5,008 bases of DNA from Acidaminococcaceae bacterium (GTDB taxonomy: Bacteria > Bacillota > Negativicutes > Acidaminococcales > Acidaminococcaceae), in contig JAFSOW010000157.1 of the NCBI GenBank assembly GCA_017443165.1, positions 1 through 5,008 of the forward strand, written 5' to 3'. Below the pieces are notes generated by a model. That model had not been told where the DNA came from and did no database searches. It saw only the letters and a list, made by a program, of their open reading frames with translations. Below are positions 1 through 5,008 of this stretch, piece after piece; position 1 is the stretch's first letter, and the number at the start of each line of letters is the position of its first letter. The position numbers and the translations under genes were made by a program.

Positions 1-504
1 CAGATCGCTGGCCGCCTGTTCGTAGTCGCTGCGCATGCCGTCCAGGCGGGCGCCTACCGTGATGACTACGAAAGAGAGGCAGAAGGTGATGTGAGCCAGG
101 ATCAGGGAGCCTTTGCCCAGAGGCATGTGCACCTGGGAGAATAATACTAACAGGGACAGGCCCATGACGATTTCCGGAATCAGTATGGGAAGGTAGACCA
201 GACCGTTGATGACGCTCTGCAGCTTGAATTTGTACCGGTGCAGGGCGATGGCGGCAATGGTGCCTAACGTGGTGGACACGACGGTGGAGGAGAAACCGAT
301 GATCAGGGTGTTGATCAGGGCCTCCAGTACCCGGCGGTTATTGAAGAGCTGCTCATACCACCGGAAAGTGAAACCGGTCCACACCGCGTTGATGCGGGAA
401 TCATTGAAAGAGTACATGGCCAGGATGACCAGGGGCACATACAGAAATGCCAGAATGGCCAGGGAGTAGGCCAGCAGCACATGACTACGCCATGTTTTTT
501 GCAT
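1..504 (-). CDS. potC: Spermidine/putrescine ABC transporter permease PotC (partial, C-terminus beyond left edge)
   Basis: Inner-membrane permease that would pair with PotB to form the channel of a polyamine importer. 168 codons are visible from the ATG at 504 to the window edge; family members are about 260 residues, so roughly the last 90 are missing. Visible hydrophobic segments lie near residues 9-31, 63-88, 98-122 and 132-151. The pattern around SFNDSR (32-37), the IPEIVMG stretch (109-115) and the AHITFCLSFVV stretch (137-147) is typical of PotC and distinguishes it from PotB. The EAA loop that contacts the ATPase begins at residue 162 (EQAASDL) and is cut by the edge. The start is supported by GGAGG on the minus strand (517-513), 8 nt before the ATG. 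It overlaps the end of potB by 20 bp in another frame, suggesting translational coupling. Polyamine specificity is inferred from family resemblance; related permeases carry other substrates. Confidence 0.9.
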   Translation of the reverse strand, partial: MQKTWRSHVLLAYSLAILAFLYVPLVILAMYSFNDSRINAVWTGFTFRWYEQLFNNRRVLEALINTLIIGFSSTVVSTTLGTIAAIALHRYKFKLQSVINGLVYLPILIPEIVMGLSLLVLFSQVHMPLGKGSLILAHITFCLSFVVITVGARLDGMRSDYEQAASDL

Positions 505-1342
505 TTTCGGCACCTCCGTTCTGTGCCTGGATGGCACGGTAATAGAGGATGATCAGAAGCAGTGACAATGCCGCCAGCACGATGGACAGGGCCGAACCGA
601 AGGGCCAGTCGCGGGCGGAGAGGAACTGGTTCTGGATCAGGTTGCCTACCAGGGCGGATTTGGCGCCCCCCATCACATCGGGGACGACGAACATGCCCAG
701 GGAGGAGATGAAGACCAGGATGGTGCCTGCAGCCACGCCGGGCATGGTCAGGGGCAGGGTAATCTTCCGGAAAGCGGTGAAGGGAGCGGCTCCCAAATCG
801 GAAGCAGCTTCCAGCAGCCGGCGGTCCAGCTGTTCGATGGAAACGTAGATGGGCAGGATCATGAAGGGCAGCAGGGAATATATCATGCCAAGCATTACGG
901 CGCCTTCATTGTACAACAGCTGCAGGGGCTGTTCGATAAAGCCTGCCTTCATTAAAAAAGTGTTCAGTACGCCCTGGGCCCGCAGGATGATGACCCATGC
1001 ATAGGAGCGGATCAGGAAGTTGATCCAGAAGGGAATCATGCAGAGGATCAGCCCCGGCTGCTGCCAGCGTTTGGGCAGCTGGGCGATATAGTAGGCCAGC
1101 GGGTAACCCATGAGGATGGTCACCACCGTAGTGACCAGGGCTACCAGCAGGGTCTGTGCAAAGATGGAAAGATATAAGGGCTCCAGGAAACGCAGGTAGT
1201 TGTTGATGTTCCAGTTGAAAACCACCTGACCGTAGGGGGTACGGGCGGCAAAGGACACGGCAACTACGATGGGCATGGGAACGATGAAGAAGATCCCCAG
1301 CCACAGCATCGAAGGAGCAATCAGTAATTTACCGTTCTTCAT
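485..1342 (-). CDS. potB: Spermidine/putrescine ABC transporter permease PotB
   Basis: Complete 285-residue inner-membrane permease of the binding-protein-dependent (BPD) family, the usual length for PotB. Six hydrophobic segments can be seen, near residues 7-30, 62-84, 97-120, 147-169, 201-224 and 250-270. The EAA loop runs from about 178 to 197 (EAASDLGA, then ITLP) between segments 4 and 5; it is the cytoplasmic contact for the PotA ATPase. The segment PFWINFLIRSYAW (104-116) is highly typical of PotB. The start ATG follows AAAGG (1354-1350 on the minus strand) by 7 nt, and that site directly follows the potA stop codon, so translation is probably coupled to potA. The 3' end overlaps potC by 20 bp. 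Together with PotC it should form the transmembrane pore. The exact substrate (spermidine, putrescine or another cation) cannot be read from the sequence. Confidence 0.93.
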   Translation of the reverse strand: MKNGKLLIAPSMLWLGIFFIVPMPIVVAVSFAARTPYGQVVFNWNINNYLRFLEPLYLSIFAQTLLVALVTTVVTILMGYPLAYYIAQLPKRWQQPGLILCMIPFWINFLIRSYAWVIILRAQGVLNTFLMKAGFIEQPLQLLYNEGAVMLGMIYSLLPFMILPIYVSIEQLDRRLLEAASDLGAAPFTAFRKITLPLTMPGVAAGTILVFISSLGMFVVPDVMGGAKSALVGNLIQNQFLSARDWPFGSALSIVLAALSLLLIILYYRAIQAQNGGAENAKNMA

Positions 1343-1354
1343 GTCTCCGCCTTT

Positions 1355-2353
<999 letters not shown>

Positions 2354-2373
2354 TGCAATCACAACCTTTCCTG

Positions 2374-2397
2374 AGAAACCGCTGCAAGGCGGTTTCT
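2374..2397 (-). promoter_or_regulatory. Hairpin in the potA leader, abutting the ribosome binding site
   Basis: A perfect 9-bp inverted repeat (AGAAACCGC and GCGGTTTCT) encloses a 6-nt loop. In the potA transcript the stem ends one nucleotide before the AGGAAAGG ribosome binding site (2372-2365). No U-run follows on either strand, so it is not an intrinsic terminator. It could influence ribosome access or mRNA stability, or be bound by a protein; its role is unknown. Confidence 0.6.
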
Positions 2398-2419
2398 GCT
2401 AAGTAATAGTCAGGGCTTT

Positions 2420-2446
2420 GCGGAACTGTTTCTTTATCTGTTCCGC
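2420..2446 (-). repeat. Second inverted repeat in the potA leader
   Basis: Arms GCGGAAC (2420-2426) and GTTCCGC (2440-2446) match perfectly over 7 bp around a 13-nt loop. After one T-T mismatch, one more G-C pair can form inside. It lies in the predicted potA leader upstream of the 9-bp hairpin and has no U-run. It may be an RNA hairpin or a DNA-binding site; weaker than the first hairpin. Confidence 0.4.
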
Positions 2447-2525
2447 GTTCCCCGGGCAGGAAAGCCATTTGGAAATTGAAATTTCGGGCAGGCTGACCCA
2501 ATTTAATTCTTTTAATTTATTGTAC

Positions 2526-2542
2526 TTGCATTATACATGCAA
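2526..2542. promoter_or_regulatory. Candidate operator: inverted repeat over the potA -10 box
   Basis: TTGCAT (2526-2531) and ATGCAA (2537-2542) form a perfect 6-bp inverted repeat with a 5-bp centre, so the arm centres are 11 bp apart, about one helical turn. The element covers the predicted potA -10 box (2530-2535) completely, which is where a repressor dimer would block RNA polymerase. No regulator gene lies in the window and I do not recognise the motif as that of a named family. Confidence 0.45.
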
Positions 2543-2558
2543 AAGTCTGAGATTACAA
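2530..2558 (-). promoter_or_regulatory. Predicted sigma-70-type promoter of potABC
   Basis: On the minus strand a perfect TATAAT (2535-2530) lies 17 bp downstream of TTGTAA (2558-2553), which matches 4 of 6 bases of the -35 consensus. Transcription would start near 2523, giving a leader of about 170 nt before potA. A/T tracts directly upstream of the -35 (2559-2592) sit where an UP element would be. It is the only TATAAT I found on this strand in the intergenic region. Confidence 0.6.
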
Positions 2559-2560
2559 TG

Positions 2561-2578
2561 TTTTTTTTGCAAAAAAAA
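2561..2578. repeat. Perfect 18-bp palindrome of T8-GC-A8
   Basis: Eight T, GC, then eight A form a perfect palindrome. With one mismatched pair it extends to 2557-2582, and a TATTTTTTTAAAATT run follows. Such A-tract DNA is expected to be stiff or curved. It lies just upstream of the potA -35, the usual UP-element position. On RNA it could form a weak A-U hairpin, but neither predicted transcript includes it. Confidence 0.6.
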
Positions 2579-2684
2579 TATTTTTTTAAAATTGTTGCCA
2601 ACCCGCATGTCTGATAGGGTCGGCAAGGGGTCGGATTTTGCAAAAAACGAAACTTTTCCCAAAGCCCCTTTTATACAGTTTTGT

Positions 2685-2713
2685 TTTACATTTGCTTTGT
2701 ATTGTGCTATAAT
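2685..2713 (+). promoter_or_regulatory. Predicted strong sigma-70-type promoter of gdhA
   Basis: TTTACA (2685-2690, 5 of 6 to TTGACA) is followed after exactly 17 bp by TATAAT (2708-2713, perfect). A TGC directly before the -10 makes it an extended -10 promoter. Transcription would begin near 2720, leaving a leader of about 135 nt. The near-consensus sequence suggests high expression, as expected for a central catabolic enzyme. Confidence 0.75.
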
Positions 2714-2740
2714 ATTTTTGAAAAAAGTGTTGCAATATTT

Positions 2741-2748
2741 AACCGGTT
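2741..2748. promoter_or_regulatory. Palindrome AACCGGTT just downstream of the gdhA start of transcription
   Basis: A perfect 8-bp palindrome about 20-28 bp after the predicted transcription start, a position where a repressor could act. It is short, and chance occurrence is quite possible. Confidence 0.2.
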
Positions 2749-2783
2749 TACGGCATTTAGTAAAAAACATATCATGACTCTGC

Positions 2784-2808
2784 CAGTGCAGCTTTTGGAA
2801 CTGCATTG
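2784..2808 (+). promoter_or_regulatory. Hairpin in the gdhA leader
   Basis: CAGTGCAG (2784-2791) can pair with CTGCATTG (2801-2808) over 8 bp, including one G-U pair, around a 9-nt loop. It lies about 30 nt upstream of the gdhA ribosome binding site. No U-run follows, so it is not a terminator. It may stabilise the leader or be a control element; I recognise no known riboswitch class. Confidence 0.4.
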
Positions 2809-2839
2809 TAATATATCAAAGGAAAAATATAATTATGCA

Positions 2840-2845
2840 AGGAGG
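2840..2845 (+). promoter_or_regulatory. Ribosome binding site of gdhA, which decides its start
   Basis: A perfect AGGAGG with 9 nt to the ATG at 2855. It excludes the in-frame ATG at 2846, which is directly adjacent to it, and argues against the in-frame ATG at 2774, which has no such site. Confidence 0.85.
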
Positions 2846-2854
2846 ATGATTACC

Positions 2855-4096
2855 ATGGGACTGATTGAACAATCTATGATTCCGCTGAACAAGGCCATTG
2901 AGGCGATGAAGCTGGATCCGGGCGCGGCTGCTATTATTGCGGTACCGGAAAAAACCACGGAAGTCCATATTCCGGTAAAGATGGACAACGGCAAGGTTCA
3001 GGTCTTTACAGGCTATCGCTGCCAGCACAGTACTATCATGGGACCGGCCAAGGGCGGCGTGCGGTATCATACGGCAGTCAATATGGACGAAGTGAAGACC
3101 CTGGCTTTCTGGATGACCTGCAAGTGCGCAGTGGCAGGTCTTCCCTACGGCGGCGGCAAGGGCGGCATCATTGTGGATGTGACCAAGCTGTCGGAACGGG
3201 AGCTGGAAGCCCTGACCCGCGGCTACATTGATAAGATTGCCGGTGTCATCGGCGAAAAGAAAGATATTCCGGCTCCGGACATGAACACCAATGCCAAAAT
3301 CATGGGCTGGATGATGGATGAATACAGCAAGATTACTGGTCAGTACGAACCTGGTTTCATCACCGGTAAAGACATTTCCGTAGGCGGCTCCCTGGGACGT
3401 ACGGCAGCCACCGGCCGCGGCGTGGTGACGGCTGCGCTGGAAGCCCTGAAAGTAAAAGGTATGAAAGTAAAAGGCGCTACCGCGGCAGTACAGGGATTCG
3501 GCAATGTAGGCAGCTGGACCGCAAAACTTGCTTTTGACGAAGGCATGAAAATCGTGGCCATTTCTGACGTATTCGGCGCTGTTTTTAATAAGAAAGGCAT
3601 CGATCCTTACAAACTGGCGGAATACACTGCCACCAGCAAGGGGCACAGCGTAGTAGGCTATCCCGATGCGGATCCCATTGACAAGGAACTGGTGCTGGAA
3701 CAGAAAGTTGACGTGCTGGTCCCCTGCGCTATGGAGAATCAGATTACCAAAGCCAATGCCAAGAAAATCAAAGCAACCATCATCTGCGAAGGCGCCAACG
3801 GCCCCACCACTCCGGAAGCAGACGAGATTCTGGACAAAAAGGGTATCTTTGTGGTTCCCGATATCCTGGCCAACGGCGGCGGCGTAACTGTTTCCTACTT
3901 TGAATGGGTACAGAACCTGTACCGCTTCTACTGGTCGGAAGAAGAAGTGAAGAACCGTCAGATTGACATGATGGTGAAAGCATTCAAGGAAGTGCATGAC
4001 CTGACCCTGGAGTACAAGGTGTCCATGCGTGTAGCTGCTTACATTTCTGCGCTGAAACGCCTGGCTGTGGCCATGAAGTTCAGGGGAATGTATTAA
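2855..4096 (+). CDS. gdhA: Glutamate dehydrogenase (Glu/Leu/Phe/Val dehydrogenase family)
   Basis: Cytoplasmic enzyme interconverting L-glutamate with 2-oxoglutarate plus ammonium using a nicotinamide cofactor. The protein has 413 residues, typical of the hexameric class of about 410-430. The substrate domain carries GPAKGGVRYH (63-72), the lysine at 90, the catalytic-lysine motif LPYGGGKGG (96-104, K102) and the conserved aspartate in PAPDMNT (D142). The Rossmann domain has GFGNVG (214-219), and an aspartate at 238 (AISDVFG) near the end of the second strand hints at NAD rather than NADP; this is inference. CEGANGPTTPEAD (311-323) and ILANGGGVTVSYFEW (337-351) are family signatures. The enzyme could prefer another amino acid (leucine, valine), but the overall pattern fits glutamate. 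It has its own promoter and terminator, so it is probably monocistronic. In glutamate-fermenting anaerobes this is the entry step of glutamate breakdown. Confidence 0.95.
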   Translation: MGLIEQSMIPLNKAIEAMKLDPGAAAIIAVPEKTTEVHIPVKMDNGKVQVFTGYRCQHSTIMGPAKGGVRYHTAVNMDEVKTLAFWMTCKCAVAGLPYGGGKGGIIVDVTKLSERELEALTRGYIDKIAGVIGEKKDIPAPDMNTNAKIMGWMMDEYSKITGQYEPGFITGKDISVGGSLGRTAATGRGVVTAALEALKVKGMKVKGATAAVQGFGNVGSWTAKLAFDEGMKIVAISDVFGAVFNKKGIDPYKLAEYTATSKGHSVVGYPDADPIDKELVLEQKVDVLVPCAMENQITKANAKKIKATIICEGANGPTTPEADEILDKKGIFVVPDILANGGGVTVSYFEWVQNLYRFYWSEEEVKNRQIDMMVKAFKEVHDLTLEYKVSMRVAAYISALKRLAVAMKFRGMY

Positions 4097-4114
4097 GAGC
4101 TGAAAATACCCCCC

Positions 4115-4143
4115 AAAAAACCTGCGCTGAGCGCAGGTTTTTT
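4115..4143 (+). terminator. Intrinsic terminator of gdhA
   Basis: CCTGCGC (4121-4127) and GCGCAGG (4131-4137) form a perfect GC-rich 7-bp stem with a 3-nt TGA loop, followed by six T (4138-4143) and preceded by six A that can lengthen the stem. It lies 18 nt after the gdhA stop. Because the A-run mirrors the T-run, it could also stop transcription from the opposite strand. Confidence 0.9.
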
Positions 4144-4145
4144 AT

Positions 4146-4174
4146 TTGACACTGTTTTCCCCAAGTGATAAAAT
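4146..4174 (+). promoter_or_regulatory. Predicted sigma-70-type promoter of the aminotransferase gene
   Basis: A perfect TTGACA (4146-4151), a 17-bp spacer and TAAAAT (4169-4174, 5 of 6) preceded by TGA, an extended -10. Transcription would start near 4181, giving a leader of about 29 nt. The -35 begins two bases after the T-run of the gdhA terminator, so the downstream gene is uncoupled from gdhA. Confidence 0.75.
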
Positions 4175-4209
4175 TTTCTATATATAAAAAATAAGAGGGG
4201 GATTTTATT

Positions 4210-5008
4210 ATGGAATACAAATTTGCATCACGCATGGACCGGATGAAGGCATCTGAGATTCGTGAATTACTGAAACTGACTGCCCGGCCAGAAATTATTT
4301 CCTTTGCCGGCGGCCTGCCTGCCCCGGAACTGTTTCCGGTAAAAGAAATTGCCCAGGTTTCCCATGACCTGGTATTAAAAGAAGGCCAGAAGCTGCTGCA
4401 GTACGCTACCACCGAAGGCCGTCCCACTCTGCGGGAAAAAATCGCGAAACGCATGACGGAAAAATACGGTACTCCGGTCGACATGAACGATATTCTCATC
4501 ACCACCGGTTCCCAGCAGTGCCTGGACTTTGCCGGCAAACTGTTCCTGGATCCCGGCGACGTGGTGCTGTGCGAAAGCCCGTCCTACCTGGGCGCGCTGA
4601 ATGCGTTTAATGCATACCAGCCTGTGTTCAAGGAAGTTCCTACTGACGGGGAGGGCATCATTCCGGAAGAACTGGACAAGATCCTGGCTTCCACCCCGAA
4701 ATGCAAGTTCATCTACGTAATTCCCGACTTCCAGAATCCTACCGGTATCTGCTGGAGTCTGGAACGCCGCAAGAAATTCATTGAAGTCATCAACAAGTAT
4801 GACCTGCCGGTATTCGAAGACAATCCTTACGGGGAACTGCGTTATCGTGGCGAAAGCTTCCCCACCCTGAAGTCCATGGACACCAAAGGGCTGGTTTCCT
4901 TCCTGGGTACTTTCTCCAAGATTTTCTGCCCGGGCCTGCGTTTAGGCTGGATCGCCGGTCCTCATGCTATTGTAGAAAAGTTTGTCATGATCAAACAGAG
5001 CGCTGACC
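4210..5008 (+). CDS. PLP-dependent class I/II aminotransferase (partial, C-terminus beyond right edge)
   Basis: Fold-type I aminotransferase resembling the 2-aminoadipate/aromatic/branched-chain aminotransferase group (LysN/ARO8-like and the catalytic half of MocR proteins). It would move an amino group between an amino acid and a 2-oxoacid, often with glutamate/2-oxoglutarate as one pair. 266 codons are visible; the family is about 390-400 residues, so roughly the last third is missing. Seen: SFAGGLPAPELFP (31-43), YATTEGRP (65-72), TTGSQQ (98-103), the NPTG motif (176-179), cofactor-binding D204 and Y207 in EDNPYGELRY, and the PLP lysine K237 in GTFSKIFCPGLRLGW (233-247). No DNA-binding domain precedes it, so it is not a MocR regulator. 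The start ATG follows GAGGGGGA by 7 nt. It has its own promoter after the gdhA terminator. The amino acid substrate cannot be told from the sequence. Confidence 0.92.
   Translation, partial: MEYKFASRMDRMKASEIRELLKLTARPEIISFAGGLPAPELFPVKEIAQVSHDLVLKEGQKLLQYATTEGRPTLREKIAKRMTEKYGTPVDMNDILITTGSQQCLDFAGKLFLDPGDVVLCESPSYLGALNAFNAYQPVFKEVPTDGEGIIPEELDKILASTPKCKFIYVIPDFQNPTGICWSLERRKKFIEVINKYDLPVFEDNPYGELRYRGESFPTLKSMDTKGLVSFLGTFSKIFCPGLRLGWIAGPHAIVEKFVMIKQSAD

Larger units (their letters stand above)
2354..2854. other. Divergent intergenic control region between potA and gdhA
   Basis: These 500 bp contain no convincing gene. They are markedly richer in A and T than the flanking genes, most of all from 2500 to 2740. 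On the minus strand I see a potA promoter and a leader of about 170 nt with two hairpins. On the plus strand I see a gdhA promoter and a leader of about 130 nt with one hairpin. Between the two promoters (about 2560-2684) lie long A and T runs with palindromic character and no recognisable gene. The individual elements are listed separately. Confidence 0.8.

Noticed and set aside
2374..2397. Intrinsic terminator or attenuator at the potA leader hairpin
   Set aside because: The stem is strong but no run of U follows on either strand, so intrinsic termination is not supported; kept as a leader hairpin only.
2418..2777. 119-codon plus-strand open frame in the intergenic region
   Set aside because: It starts with TTG without a ribosome binding site, crosses both promoters and encodes a low-complexity Phe/Lys-rich product.
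2531..2806. 91-codon minus-strand open frame in the intergenic region
   Set aside because: It has no ribosome binding site before its ATG, runs across the gdhA promoter and A/T tracts, and has a composition explained by homopolymer runs.
2681..2854. Longer N-terminus for the glutamate dehydrogenase, from 2681
   Set aside because: This start lies upstream of the predicted promoter -10 and lacks a ribosome binding site, whereas the ATG at 2855 has a perfect AGGAGG and gives the usual family length.
2354..2854. Small RNA, known riboswitch or phage attachment site in the intergenic region
   Set aside because: I found no recognisable riboswitch core, no tRNA-like fold, and no independent promoter-terminator pair enclosing a short transcript.
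2816..3997. Long open frame of 393 codons on the minus strand opposite gdhA
   Set aside because: It lies fully antisense to a clear glutamate dehydrogenase gene. Its translation has the His/Phe-rich look of a shadow frame, and it matches no family I know.
4080..4538. 152-codon minus-strand open frame across the terminator and the aminotransferase start
   Set aside because: It is antisense to the aminotransferase gene and passes through the gdhA terminator; it has no family resemblance.

Overview
The window looks like a chromosomal segment of an anaerobic, amino-acid-using Firmicute. Strong AGGAGG-type ribosome binding sites, coding DNA of moderate GC with AT-rich intergenic DNA, and a catabolic-type glutamate dehydrogenase all fit. 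A Negativicutes glutamate fermenter such as Acidaminococcus is my best guess. This is inference from gene content and style, with no marker gene to confirm it. Every gene belongs to a well-known family, and I see no mobile element, CRISPR array, RNA gene or phage gene.

Left half (1-2353, minus strand): three genes of a PotABC-type polyamine ABC importer lie in the order potA (ATPase), potB (permease), potC (permease, cut by the left edge). They are packed as one operon: 12 bp separate potA and potB, and potB and potC overlap by 20 bp. The substrate-binding protein PotD would be expected just beyond the left edge but is not visible.

Middle (2354-2854): a 500-bp AT-rich divergent control region. 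It holds a good sigma-70-type promoter on each strand, namely potA on minus (-10 at 2530-2535) and gdhA on plus (-35 TTTACA, 17-bp spacer, extended -10 TGCTATAAT). It also holds a perfect inverted repeat laid over the potA -10, a perfect T8-GC-A8 palindrome placed like an UP element upstream of the potA -35, hairpins in both untranslated leaders, and several copies of the palindrome TTGCAA. This is the least ordinary part of the window.

Right half (2855-5008, plus strand): a complete 413-residue Glu/Leu/Phe/Val-type glutamate dehydrogenase gene ends in a strong intrinsic terminator. Two bases after the terminator T-run begins the promoter of a PLP-dependent class I/II aminotransferase, which is cut by the right edge. 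Together these two enzymes would move amino groups between amino acids and 2-oxoglutarate/glutamate and release ammonium. The divergent polyamine importer adds nitrogen-compound uptake to the neighbourhood, but nothing in the sequence proves co-regulation.
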